DNA from: DATBLE01 sp963841405 | GTDB lineage: Bacteria; Actinomycetota; Thermoleophilia; Gaiellales; Gaiellaceae | Length of the DNA: 64,000 nt | Assembly (NCBI GenBank): GCA_963841405.1 | Contig: CAWJCM010000010.1 | Span: 5,626 to 69,625, forward strand | Direction of reading: 5' to 3' | Shown: in pieces, positions 50,834 through 59,225 of the stretch | Layout of the letters: each line of letters starts with the position of its first letter | Numbering within the stretch: position 1 is the first letter of the stretch | Position numbers and translations under genes: made by a program | Notes under the pieces: generated by a model | Database searches by the model: none | Told to the model about the DNA's origin: nothing | The model's input: only the letters and a program-made list of their open reading frames with translations

Positions 50834-51090
50834 GGCAGCGGCTCGATTCGCTCAGGAGGAAGCATCGATTCCAGTCGGCGCCAGTTGGCTTCGAGGTCGG
50901 AATTGTGGAGGTTGGCCCAGTCGCGAATGAGACGCTTCGCCCTAACCGGCAGCTCGCCCTCGATCGGCTCGCCCGTCGCGATCGAAATCCTCGCTTCCTG
51001 CTCGCCATAGATGGCGTGGAAGTGCGGAGGCGGATGGTCTTTGACGAACATCCGGATCAAGATGCCATAAAAGCTGCTGATCGTCGGCAC
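50830..51090 (-). CDS. DUF4160 family protein
   Basis: 86 residues: PTISSFYGILIRMFVKDHPPPHFH then IYGEQEARISIATGE, the DUF4160 hallmark. GTG 51090 chosen from the conserved PTIS start. Upstream partner of DUF2442; the coupling supports a two-component module. Confidence 0.88.
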   Translation of the reverse strand: MPTISSFYGILIRMFVKDHPPPHFHAIYGEQEARISIATGEPIEGELPVRAKRLIRDWANLHNSDLEANWRRLESMLPPERIEPLP

Positions 51091-51199
51091 ATCGAGCGAC
51101 GCTAGCCGCGTCTCCGACGCGGCGCCAGATGGCGAGAACGGCCGCGCTACCAAAGGCCTCGGCGCCAAGGCTCTTGATCTGAACGACAGCGGTCCGCGA

Positions 51200-51745
51200 C
51201 TACAGCGGGAAGCGAGAGGCCACCTCACTCGCGGTCTGTTCGGGGGTCTGGGCGCCGATGTCGATTACGTTCCGTTCGAGCTCTCCGAGGTTCGAGAACG
51301 CAGACCAGAGCTGCTCGACGACAGCCGGGTCGGTGAGCCTGCTCGCGTCGCGGCTGGAGGCACGCTTCAGCGCCAGTGCCAGCGGCGGGCGCAATACGAC
51401 GAGGACAACGTCGAAACCGGCTGCCGCGATCGCGTCTCGAACAGGTTCCCAGAACCAACCCGGGATGATGATCCCGTCGACGATCGTCCGGTAGCCGGCG
51501 CTCGCATACCCGATTGCCGCGCCAGCGACGATCTGCATGACCGCCGTGTTCTGCTCGTGCGACTCCGGCTTCCACGGCTCGACGTACCCACTCGCGATGA
51601 AATGGAAGAACCGATCTGACTCCAGATGAACGGCCCGATCCGACAGCTTTGCGAGCAGCCGCGCGACGTTCGTCTTCCCGGCACCCGGCGGACCCGTGAG
51701 GATCAGGATCGGCTCGCGAGGAACGGACACCGCAGGAGTATCCAT
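51200..51745 (-). CDS. P-loop kinase/AAA-type nucleoside-kinase-like protein
   Basis: 181 residues. Walker A LTGPPGAGKTNVARL, HLESDRFFHFI after the first strand, a lid region with ASSRDASRL, overall AAA_33/zeta-toxin-like or shikimate-kinase-like layout. Substrate unknown. Separate unit from the DUF4160/DUF2442 pair (109 bp apart, same strand); a functional link is possible but not shown. Confidence 0.78.
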   Translation of the reverse strand: MDTPAVSVPREPILILTGPPGAGKTNVARLLAKLSDRAVHLESDRFFHFIASGYVEPWKPESHEQNTAVMQIVAGAAIGYASAGYRTIVDGIIIPGWFWEPVRDAIAAAGFDVVLVVLRPPLALALKRASSRDASRLTDPAVVEQLWSAFSNLGELERNVIDIGAQTPEQTASEVASRFPL

Positions 51746-51762
51746 CGTCGGTCAGTGAAGCC

Positions 51763-51796
51763 TCGCCGCCGCGACCGACATGTGCGGGCGCGGCAC
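51763..51796. repeat. 33-nt dispersed GC repeat, copy 3
   Basis: TCGCCGCCGCGACCGAC then ATGTGCGGGCGCGGCAC, i.e. copy 1 with one inserted base and a few changes. It lies between the P-loop kinase and the hairpin at 51852. Confidence 0.6.
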
Positions 51797-51851
51797 CGCC
51801 GCGCTCTATGAGCGCCGAGGCGAGCGCAGCGAGCGAGCGGAGGAGAGGGCC

Positions 51852-51878
51852 AGCGGGGGAACCAGGGGTTCCCCCGCT
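51852..51878. terminator. Hairpin of the dispersed GGTTCCCCC family
   Basis: AGCGGGGGAACC-AGG-GGTTCCCCCGCT, a 12-bp perfect stem; it reaches into the stop codon of the aldehyde dehydrogenase gene (minus strand). Confidence 0.6.
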
Positions 51879-53370
51879 ATGTGTCGATCTGGGCCTTCTG
51901 AAGCTTTCCCGAGTAGTCGACGTAGATCGACTTCCACTCGGTGAAGACGTCGAGTGCGGCCTGGCCGGCTTCGCGGTGGCCGTTTCCGGTCTCCTTCATC
52001 CCGCCGAACGGCAGGTGCACCTCGGCGCCGATCGTGCCCGCGTTCACGTACGTGATCCCGGTGACGAGGTCTCGCATCGCGCGGAAGGCGGTGTTCACGT
52101 CGCGGGTGAAGATCGCCGACGAGAGCCCGTAACGGACGCCGTTCGCGACCCGGATCGCGTCGTCGGTGTCCTTCACGGGAATGAGCGCGGTGGTCGGGCC
52201 GAAGATCTCCTCCTGTGCGACCCGCATCCCCGGCTCGACATCGCCGAAGATCGTCGGCCGGTAGAAGAAGCCGCCCTCGAGGCCGTTGCCACTGGCCACC
52301 TCGCCGCCGGTGAGCAGCGTCGCACCCTCGTCCCGGCCGATGCCGGTGTACGTGTGGATCTGCTCGAGCGCGCGGCCGTTGATCACCGGTCCCACATCGG
52401 TGTCCGCCTCCCAGCCCGGCCCGAGGCGGAGCTGCTCGGCGGCGGAGACCAGCTTCGACTGCAGCTCGGCGTAGATGTGCTCGTGGACGATCACACGGCT
52501 CGCGGCCGTGCAGCGCTGGCCCGACGTGCCGAACGCGGACCAGATGATCCCGTCCGCGGCCAGGTCGAGGTCGGCGTCGTCAAGGACGATCACCGCGTTC
52601 TTGCCGCCGAGCTCGAGATGGACGTGCTTGAGGTTGTCCGCCGCCGCGCGCAGAACCGCGACGCCGGTCTCGCGCGAGCCGGTCAGCGTGATCACCGGCA
52701 CGTCGGGGTGGCGGACGAGACGCTCGCCGACTGCACTGCCGCCGCCGTGCACGACGTTGACGACGCCCGCAGGCACCCCCGCCAGGACCAGGAGCTCCAC
52801 GAAGCGCTCGCCGAGTGCCGGCGTGTCGGTCGCGGGCTTGAAGACGACGGTGTTGCCGCAGACGAGAGCCGGGGCGATCTTCCAGGACGGGATCGCGATC
52901 GGGAAGTTCCACGGCGTGATCACGCCGATCACGCCGATCGGCATGCGCACGCTCATGTTGAACTTGTCGCGCAGCTCCGACGGCGTGGTCTGGCCGAACA
53001 GACGGCGCCCCTCGCCTGCCATGTAGAAGCTCATGTCGATCGCTTCCTGGACGTCGCCGCCGGCCTCGGGAAGCACCTTGCCCATCTCGCGCGACATCAG
53101 CAGCGCGAGTTCGTCCTTGTGTTCGCGGACGAGCGTGCCGAAGCGGTAGAGGATCTCGCCGCGGGCGGGCGCCGGGACGAGCCGCCACTCCTCGTAGGCC
53201 GCCTTCGCCGCCTCGACCGCGCGGTCGACATCCTCCGGCCCTGACAGCGGGAACGTCCCGATCGGCTCGCCCGTCGCAGGGCTCGTGCTCTCGAACGTCT
53301 CGCCGGAGACCGCGTCGACCCACTCGCCGCCGATGAAGTTCTGGAAGCTCCGTGTGCCCGTGGCCGCCAT
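51877..53370 (-). CDS. ALDH7-type aldehyde dehydrogenase (aminoadipate-semialdehyde / piperideine-6-carboxylate type)
   Basis: 497 residues. Seen: FIGGEWVDAVSGE, TPWNFPIAIPSWKIAPALV, catalytic Glu in LELGGKNAVIVLDDAD, catalytic Cys in SGQRCTAASR, and the ALDH7-like EVHLPFGGMKETGNGHREAG. ALDH7 members oxidise 2-aminoadipate semialdehyde in lysine degradation, but broad substrates are known, so the assignment is to the subfamily. Stands alone; 43 bp from the next gene. Confidence 0.83.
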   Translation of the reverse strand: MAATGTRSFQNFIGGEWVDAVSGETFESTSPATGEPIGTFPLSGPEDVDRAVEAAKAAYEEWRLVPAPARGEILYRFGTLVREHKDELALLMSREMGKVLPEAGGDVQEAIDMSFYMAGEGRRLFGQTTPSELRDKFNMSVRMPIGVIGVITPWNFPIAIPSWKIAPALVCGNTVVFKPATDTPALGERFVELLVLAGVPAGVVNVVHGGGSAVGERLVRHPDVPVITLTGSRETGVAVLRAAADNLKHVHLELGGKNAVIVLDDADLDLAADGIIWSAFGTSGQRCTAASRVIVHEHIYAELQSKLVSAAEQLRLGPGWEADTDVGPVINGRALEQIHTYTGIGRDEGATLLTGGEVASGNGLEGGFFYRPTIFGDVEPGMRVAQEEIFGPTTALIPVKDTDDAIRVANGVRYGLSSAIFTRDVNTAFRAMRDLVTGITYVNAGTIGAEVHLPFGGMKETGNGHREAGQAALDVFTEWKSIYVDYSGKLQKAQIDT

Positions 53371-53413
53371 CCCACGAGTCTAGATCGAGCTACGGGTCCA
53401 GATCGGGAGAGGG

Positions 53414-53626
53414 CTACGCGACGTCGACGTCGGGGAACGTCCCGGCCGCCCGCAGCCGCCGGCGGTCGCGCAGCTGGCGCATGCCGCCGAACGCGCGTCC
53501 GCGGCGACGGTCGGGTCCCGAGCGGCGGTCGACGATCACCGTCACGTTCGGGTTGTCCTCGTAGTAGGCGACCATCCGCTCGTACAGCTCGTCCTCGAGC
53601 GCACGTGGGATCACGCAGTGGATCAT
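53414..53626 (-). CDS. Small conserved-looking basic protein
   Basis: 70 residues: IPRALEDELYERMVAYYEDN, then VTVIVDRRSGPDRRRGRAFG and an Arg-rich tail. Reminiscent of short actinobacterial proteins with a DRRSGPDRRR-type motif; function unknown. Start at ATG 53626. Confidence 0.55.
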   Translation of the reverse strand: MIHCVIPRALEDELYERMVAYYEDNPNVTVIVDRRSGPDRRRGRAFGGMRQLRDRRRLRAAGTFPDVDVA

Positions 53627-53730
53627 CTGCTCCTCATCCCCACAGTCTCATTGTACGAATCGATCGGCCGGACACCAGGGGTAAACGGAACCGGGGACAG
53701 CCCCACGGGGCCAGTCCCTTTCCGTGCTCA

Positions 53731-54348
53731 TCACAGCGGATTTTCGATGTCGGGCAGGATCCCGGTCCCGGTCTCGACGCGCGCATTCCAGTTGGCGAAC
53801 ATCGGGTCGAGCTCGCCCGGCTCGAGGCCGCGCTCGGCCAGCCGGACCGACTGCGACGAGCCGGGGCTGATCCGGTACTGGTACCACGAGATCTCCCAGG
53901 CGACCGTGATCACGACCTCGGTATTCGGTCCGGGAAGGACGACGATGCTCGCCCGCGGTTCGCCGAGGCTGCGCGAGATCCCGTCGACGGTTCGCACGGC
54001 ATCGCTCGCGTTGAAGAGCGCCGCCGCCTCGATCTGCGCCTGCTCGCCGGAGGACAGCCGGCGCAGGATCGGCTCGGCGACGAGCTGGTCGGCCGCCGGC
54101 GGACGCTGCGAGCCGAAGATCGCCGCCAGGCTGAGCGAGCGCCGCCGGCGAGCCTGCCGCACGGCAGGCCCCATCGGGTTGCCCTCACGAATCCAGCCGT
54201 GTTCGTGCGCGACGTCCTGGCAGAGCACGCAGACGTCGACGAAGTCGTCCACCCCGCCCGGGGCGAACCGGAGCGGGCGCTCCCCGACGAGCAGCGTGCG
54301 CTCGCAGATCGCGCACTGCTTCACGTCCATCGTGCGCAAGGACTTCAC
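53731..54348 (-). CDS. Hypothetical zinc-ribbon-like protein
   Basis: 205 residues. N-terminal CAICERTLLVGERPL ... CVLCQD gives a possible two-CxxC metal site (about 12-42), followed by a basic linker and a C-terminal domain (ASIVVLPGPNTEVVITVAWEISWYQYRI). No family recognised. Just downstream of the EF-G-like gene on the same strand (35 bp). Confidence 0.6.
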   Translation of the reverse strand: MKSLRTMDVKQCAICERTLLVGERPLRFAPGGVDDFVDVCVLCQDVAHEHGWIREGNPMGPAVRQARRRRSLSLAAIFGSQRPPAADQLVAEPILRRLSSGEQAQIEAAALFNASDAVRTVDGISRSLGEPRASIVVLPGPNTEVVITVAWEISWYQYRISPGSSQSVRLAERGLEPGELDPMFANWNARVETGTGILPDIENPL

Positions 54349-54383
54349 GGCGTCGCCACTATAGGGAATTCCAGGGGAATTCC

Positions 54384-56435
54384 CTAGACCTTCTCTTCCT
54401 CGCGCGCGCGCTTCGTCTCCTCGATGATCTTCTGCGCGATGTGCGTCGGCACCTCGTCGTAGCGGAGGAAGTGCATGTGGTAGTCGCCGCGGCCCCCGGT
54501 CAGCGAGGTCAGCGCCTGTGAGTACGTGAGGATCTCCGCCATCGGCACCTCGGCCTTGATCGAGGTCATCCCGCCTGCCGGCTCCATCCCCTGGAGGCGG
54601 CCGCGCCGCGAGTTGAGGTCGCCGTTGACGGCGCCGACGGTGTCGTCGGGAACGGTCACCTCGACCTCCATGATCGGCTCGAGCAGCACGGGTCTGGCCT
54701 TCTCGTAGGCTGCCTTGAACGCCATCGAGCCGGCGATCTTGAACGCCATCTCGGAGGAGTCGACCGTGTGGTACGAGCCGTCGACCAGCGAGACGCGGAC
54801 GCCCTGGACGGGGGCGCCGGCCAGCTCGCCGTGCTGCATCGCCTCCTGGATGCCCTTGTCCACGGCCGGCCGGAAGCCCTGCGGGATCACGCCGCCGACG
54901 ATCTTGTCCACGAACTCGTAGCCGACCCCGTCCGCAAGCGGCTCGAGGACGATCGTCGCGTCGCCGTACTGGCCGCGGCCGCCCGTCTGCTTCTTGTACT
55001 TCCCCTGCGCGCGCGACTCGGAGCGGATCGTCTCCAGGTACGGGACGCGCGGCTGGTGCAGGTCGACCTCGACGCCGAACCGCCGCCGGAGGCGCTCGAC
55101 CGCGACCTCGACGTGCATCTGCGAGAGGCCCGCGAGCAGCTGCTCTCCCGTCTGCTGGTCGCGGCGCATCACGAGCGTCGGGTCCTCCTCGGTCAGCCGC
55201 CGCAGCGCCTGGCCGAGCTTCTCCTCTTCGCCCTTCGCCTTCGGCGTGATCGCGAAGCTCATCACCGGCTCAGGGAAGTCGAAGCGCGGGAGCTCGTCCG
55301 CGACCTCCCTGTCGACCAGGAGATCGCCGGTCATCACGTCCTTCAGCTTCGCCACCGCGCCGAGGTCGCCCTCGCCGAACGCGTCGGTCGGCATGTGCTC
55401 CTTCCCCTGCAGGACGAGCAGCGAGCCCATCCGTTCCTTGGAGTGCTCGCGCTGGTTGGTCAGAGTCGTGTCGGTCGTGATCGTGCCCTCGAGGACGCGG
55501 AACACGTTGATCCGGCCGGCGAACGGGTCGGCGATCGTCTTGAAGACGAACGCGGCGGTGGCGGCGCCCTCGATCTCGACCGGCGCGCCCTTCTTCGCGG
55601 GACTGGGGACGCCCTCGACGAGCAGATCGAGCAGCGCGGTCGTTCCCAGGTTCTTCGTGGCGACGGCCGCGGCCACCGGAAACACCTCGCCGCGCGTGAC
55701 CGCGTCCTTCAGCGCCTTCGCCACCTCCTCGTCGGAGAGCTCCTGGCCGTCGAGGTAGCGCTCCATCAGGCCCTCGTCGGTCTCGACCACTGCGTCGAGG
55801 AGCTTCTCGCGGTACTCGGCAGCCTGGTCGGCCATCTCCGCCGGAATCCCGGTGCGCCCCCCCTCGCGCTGCCCGTCCGGGCTCAAGTACGCGCACATGT
55901 GCAGGACGTCGACGATGCCGGTGAGCTCGTGTTCGGCGCCGATCGGGATGTGCACGGCGACGCAGTTCGACGAGAGCTGCGAGCGCACGCCCTCCAGCGC
56001 CCGGAAGAAGTCGGCCCGCTCGCGGTCGAGCATGTTCACAACGACCACGCGCGCGACGTGCCCGTCCTCGCCGCGGTGCCAGGTCCGCCCCGTCCCGACC
56101 TCGACTCCCATCACGCCGCTGATGACGACCAGCTCGCCCTCGACCACGCGCAGCGCGGCGATCGTGTCCCCCTGGAAGCCGGCGTCGCCGGGAGCGTCGA
56201 TCAGGTTGATCTTCCGGTTCTGCCACTCGCAGTGGCAGAGGGAGGCCGAGAGGGACATCTGGCGCCGGTTCTCGTCTTCGTCCCAGTCGGAGACGGTGGT
56301 CCCCAGCTCGACGGTGCCGAGCCGGTTGACTGCACCGGACTGGAACAGCAGCGCCTCGACGAGCGAGGTCTTCCCCGTGCCGCGGTGGCCGACGACGGCG
56401 ACGTTGCGGATCTTTCCAGGCTCCTGAGCAGACAT
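54384..56435 (-). CDS. EF-G-like translation GTPase (EF-G2 type)
   Basis: 683 residues with the full EF-G domain order I-V. G1 is GHRGTGKTS (16-24), G3 DAPGD (80-84), G4 NMLDR (134-138) instead of canonical NKxD. C-terminal domains present (VTVPDDTVGAVNGDLNSRRG, LTSLTGGRGDYHMHF). Such paralogues, including mycobacterial FusA2, have unclear or secondary roles; a housekeeping fusA in the str operon would be expected elsewhere. ATG 56435. Confidence 0.9.
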   Translation of the reverse strand: MSAQEPGKIRNVAVVGHRGTGKTSLVEALLFQSGAVNRLGTVELGTTVSDWDEDENRRQMSLSASLCHCEWQNRKINLIDAPGDAGFQGDTIAALRVVEGELVVISGVMGVEVGTGRTWHRGEDGHVARVVVVNMLDRERADFFRALEGVRSQLSSNCVAVHIPIGAEHELTGIVDVLHMCAYLSPDGQREGGRTGIPAEMADQAAEYREKLLDAVVETDEGLMERYLDGQELSDEEVAKALKDAVTRGEVFPVAAAVATKNLGTTALLDLLVEGVPSPAKKGAPVEIEGAATAAFVFKTIADPFAGRINVFRVLEGTITTDTTLTNQREHSKERMGSLLVLQGKEHMPTDAFGEGDLGAVAKLKDVMTGDLLVDREVADELPRFDFPEPVMSFAITPKAKGEEEKLGQALRRLTEEDPTLVMRRDQQTGEQLLAGLSQMHVEVAVERLRRRFGVEVDLHQPRVPYLETIRSESRAQGKYKKQTGGRGQYGDATIVLEPLADGVGYEFVDKIVGGVIPQGFRPAVDKGIQEAMQHGELAGAPVQGVRVSLVDGSYHTVDSSEMAFKIAGSMAFKAAYEKARPVLLEPIMEVEVTVPDDTVGAVNGDLNSRRGRLQGMEPAGGMTSIKAEVPMAEILTYSQALTSLTGGRGDYHMHFLRYDEVPTHIAQKIIEETKRAREEEKV

Positions 56436-56566
56436 GCGCGCGAAACTCCTCGGTCGGTTTGTCAGGGCGATCGTATCCCGCGAAGACCGACCCCGAAGCG
56501 ATCCGCCTCGCCCATCCGAAGCCCCGCCGGCGCGGACGGCAGCGACAGGCTCAAACCCTGTGACTG

Positions 56567-57349
56567 CTACTCCGCCGTGACCCGAGCCGCGGCCGTGCCC
56601 GCCAGGTGCGCCTTCAGCCGCAGGATCGCCTTCGTGTGCAGCTGCGAGACGCGCGACTCGGTGACGCCCAGCACCTCGCCGATCTCGCGCAGGGTGAGCT
56701 CCTCGTAGTAGTAGAGCGTGATCACGAGCTTCTCACGCTCAGGCAGGTGCGCGATCGACTCGCCGAGCGCCTCGCGCATCTCGGTCTGGTCCAGTACCAG
56801 CGCGGGCTGCGGGCCCGACGTGTCCTCGATCGTGTCGATCAGCGAGACCTGGTCGCCGCTGCCCGACGACACCGTCCAGAGCTCGTCGAGCGCGGCGATC
56901 GAAGAACGGGAGATGTCGGTGAGGCTGTCGTCGAGCTCGTCCGTGGTGATCCCTAGCCTCTCGGCGATCTCATCGTCGGTGGGTACGCGGTGGAGCTTCG
57001 CCTCGAGCATGGCGATCGCGCGCTCGATGTCGCGAGCGCGCGAGCGCACCGACCGTGGCACCCAGTCCATCGCGCGCAGCTCGTCGATGATCGCGCCCTT
57101 GATCCTGGCGATCGCGTAGGTCTCGAACTTCACGTCCCGGTCGGGGTCGTAGCGCTCGATCGCGCCGATCAGGCCGAGGAGCCCGTACGAGACGAGGTCG
57201 CCCTCGTCGACGTGGGCGGGCAGGCCGCTTCCGAGCCGGCCGGCAACGAACTTGACGAGCGGCGCGTAGGTGAGGATCAGGCGGTCGCGGACCGCGCGGT
57301 CGCCGTTCTTCCTGTACTCGCGCCAGAGGGGCTTGATGTCTTCGGCCAA
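56567..57349 (-). CDS. FliA/WhiG-type RNA polymerase sigma factor
   Basis: 260 residues, sigma-28 subfamily. Region 2 LVSYGLLGLIGAIERYDP and VKFETYAIARIKGAIIDELRAMDW, region 3 ARDIERAIAMLEAKL, region 4 EREKLVITLYYYEELTLREI ... VTESRVSQLHTKAILRL. Directs alternative promoters; in this lineage motility (FliA) or developmental (WhiG) targets are both possible and cannot be told apart here. Anti-sigma partner not seen. Confidence 0.92.
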   Translation of the reverse strand: MAEDIKPLWREYRKNGDRAVRDRLILTYAPLVKFVAGRLGSGLPAHVDEGDLVSYGLLGLIGAIERYDPDRDVKFETYAIARIKGAIIDELRAMDWVPRSVRSRARDIERAIAMLEAKLHRVPTDDEIAERLGITTDELDDSLTDISRSSIAALDELWTVSSGSGDQVSLIDTIEDTSGPQPALVLDQTEMREALGESIAHLPEREKLVITLYYYEELTLREIGEVLGVTESRVSQLHTKAILRLKAHLAGTAAARVTAE

Positions 57350-57388
57350 GGGTCGGGCTAGAGAATACGGTGCGGCTCGGCGGATTCC

Positions 57389-57562
57389 TCAGTTTCGGAG
57401 GGCTCTGATCGCCAGTCCGGCCATCCACAGCGCCAGTGCCGCGGCGGCGACGAGGATCACCCACTGCCCCGCGGCGCCGGCGGCGGCCGCGATTCCGCCG
57501 AACGCGAGGGCGAGCACCGCGAAGAGCGCACCGAGCGCCCGGCGCTGGGCTGGGGCGGCCAC
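57389..57562 (-). CDS. Small two-helix membrane protein
   Basis: 57 codons from GTG 57562: APAQRRALGALFAVLALAFG, then AAGQWVILVAAAALALWMAG and the end LAIRALRN. Two hydrophobic helices with a basic C-terminus; an in-frame TGA a few codons upstream leaves no longer start. No family recognised. Below 60 codons and so easily missed. Confidence 0.5.
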   Translation of the reverse strand: MAAPAQRRALGALFAVLALAFGGIAAAAGAAGQWVILVAAAALALWMAGLAIRALRN

Positions 57563-57616
57563 CGCGCGGATGATGTCATTCTCCAGTCGTCAGCAATCGA
57601 CAGATGGGAGGACGAG

Positions 57617-57910
57617 ATGGCGTGGGCCCAGATCCAGAAATCGACGGAGGCGACCTGGGACGACTACGAGACCGTCTCCAACGCGATCGGAGTCGACGAC
57701 AACCTACCCGACGGGCTGATCGTCCACGCAGCAGGCGAGGTGGACGGCACGTGGCAGTCGGTGGCCGTCTGGGAGTCGCAGGAGGCCTACGAGCGCTTCC
57801 GGGACGAGCGGATCTTCCCGGCGGTACGACAGACGCTCGGAGACTCGGCGATCGAGGCGGGCCCGCCGCCGTCGGAGTCGTTCGAGGTGAAGCATCTGAT
57901 CACGCCGTAG
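57617..57910 (+). CDS. Dimeric alpha/beta-barrel protein, paralogue 1
   Basis: 97 residues: QIQKSTEATWDDYETVSNAI, GLIVHAAGEVDGTWQSVAVWES, EAYERFRDERIFPAV. It resembles ABM-type barrels and has a clear relative at 61679 (shared GLI.HA.G..DG.W and .WES...F..F pattern). ATG preceded by GGGAGGACGAG. Function unknown. Confidence 0.75.
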   Translation: MAWAQIQKSTEATWDDYETVSNAIGVDDNLPDGLIVHAAGEVDGTWQSVAVWESQEAYERFRDERIFPAVRQTLGDSAIEAGPPPSESFEVKHLITP

Positions 57911-57927
57911 CGTCGTATCCTCAGCCG

Positions 57928-58542
57928 GTGGCTCGCCTCGGATGCCTGATCGCGCTGGTGGCGGCGCTCGCCGCCGGGCTTGCGACGGGAGCACGGGCGG
58001 ACGCCGATCCGGCCAGCGACACGCTCTACACGAGCGACGTCTTCCTCCCGTACGCGCGCGTGACCCCGGCGGTCGCCGACGAACTGCGGAACGCAGTCGG
58101 GAACGCCCGCGCCGAGGGCAAGCCGATCAAGGTCGCCGTGATCGCGGCGAGGCGCGACCTCGGCGGCGTGCCGACGCTCTTCGGCAACCCGCTGTACTAC
58201 GCGCGCTTCCTCGGCGCCGAGCTCCAGTTCCTGTACAGCGGGAAGCTGCTCGTGGTCATGCCCCAGGGGGCGGCGCTCTCCCAGCGGGGGAAGCTGATCG
58301 CGGATCGCTCGGTGCTTGACGCAAAGGTCGAGCAGGGCACCGACGGTCTCGTCCGTACTGCAGCGGTGCTCGTGCGCGACCTGACCGGCGGGGAGCAGGG
58401 AAGCAGCCAGAGGGCGCTCTCGTCACCTGCGGGCGGCGGCTCGTCCGCCTGGATCTGGATCGGTGTCGGCGTGGCGGTCGCCGCAGCGCTCGGTGCGATC
58501 GGCTTCGTGCTCGCCCGGGTTGGGCGGCGGAGGCCGGCGTGA
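57928..58542 (+). CDS. Exported membrane-anchored protein (TPM-like layout)
   Basis: 204 residues: Sec signal (LGCLIALVAALAAGLATGARA), an extracytoplasmic domain (DELRNAVGNARAEGKPIKVA ... AELQFLYSGKLLVVMPQGA) and a C-terminal helix (WIGVGVAVAAALGAIGFVLA) with a basic tail. Architecture like TPM_phosphatase (Repair_PSII/YgcG) proteins, but its motif is not clear. GTG start; stop overlaps the next gene (GTGA). Confidence 0.7.
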   Translation: MARLGCLIALVAALAAGLATGARADADPASDTLYTSDVFLPYARVTPAVADELRNAVGNARAEGKPIKVAVIAARRDLGGVPTLFGNPLYYARFLGAELQFLYSGKLLVVMPQGAALSQRGKLIADRSVLDAKVEQGTDGLVRTAAVLVRDLTGGEQGSSQRALSSPAGGGSSAWIWIGVGVAVAAALGAIGFVLARVGRRRPA

Positions 58543-59075
58543 TCGTCGCACTGGCAGTAGCGCTCGCCTTCGGCAGCCCGCCGCTACCGCCGGACGTCAA
58601 GCCGTGGCCGATCGGCGTCGGCCCGGGCTTCCGACCGGCCGCGGCGCCCGCTGCTGTGCTCAGGGGCCAGCCGGTCGGGCGTTTCCGCTGCGCACCGGAC
58701 GGAGGACGTAGGTTCGGAGCCCACCTCGAGCTCTTCGTCCACCGGCGCGTGCTGCTCGTCCCGGCGGGAGTCGGGGTCGCGCGCGGCGGACGGTGCTCGT
58801 ATCCCCTCCGGACCCGCGAGCCGACCGGCGTGATCGAGATCCGCCGCGGCACGCGCGCCACCGTCGGCGACCTGTTCCGGCTGTGGGGCCAGCCGCTCGG
58901 CCCGAGACGCATCGCCGGCTTCCGCTCGCCAGCGCCACTGCTCGCCTTCGTCGGGGGGAGGCGCTGGCAGGGCGAGCCGCGTGAGATCCCGTTGACCCGC
59001 CACGCGCAGATCGTCCTCGAGCTGGGCGGCTATGTCCCGCCACACCCGCGGTACCTCTTCGCCGACGGGCTCTGA
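58539..59075 (+). CDS. Hypothetical secreted protein
   Basis: 178 residues with a short hydrophobic start (VALAVALAFG), then a Pro/Gly-rich mature part; HLELFVHRRVLLVPAGVGVA and VGDLFRLWGQPLGPRRIAGF are the best segments. No family recognised, though the VHRR.LLVPAGIGV-like segment recalls periplasmic carrier-type domains. Coupled to the upstream gene. Confidence 0.6.
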   Translation: MIVALAVALAFGSPPLPPDVKPWPIGVGPGFRPAAAPAAVLRGQPVGRFRCAPDGGRRFGAHLELFVHRRVLLVPAGVGVARGGRCSYPLRTREPTGVIEIRRGTRATVGDLFRLWGQPLGPRRIAGFRSPAPLLAFVGGRRWQGEPREIPLTRHAQIVLELGGYVPPHPRYLFADGL

Positions 59076-59173
59076 GCCTGCCCGGAGTCCCGAGACGCTC
59101 ACGGCCCCGGCTGCTCGTGCCCGGCGCTGCGGTCGCCGACAGGCGTCGACTGCGGCAGAGACCTGACTCTCGA

Positions 59174-59207
59174 GGAGAGGGGCCGCGCACCTGCACGGCC
59201 CCTCTCC
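59174..59207. terminator. Bidirectional terminator between convergent genes
   Basis: GGAGAGGGGCCG with CGGCCCCTCTCC, a 12-bp perfect stem and ten-base loop, in the 150-bp space between the genes ending at 59075 (plus) and 59226 (minus). Confidence 0.75.
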
Positions 59208-59225
59208 GGTGTGTCCGCGTCAGTC

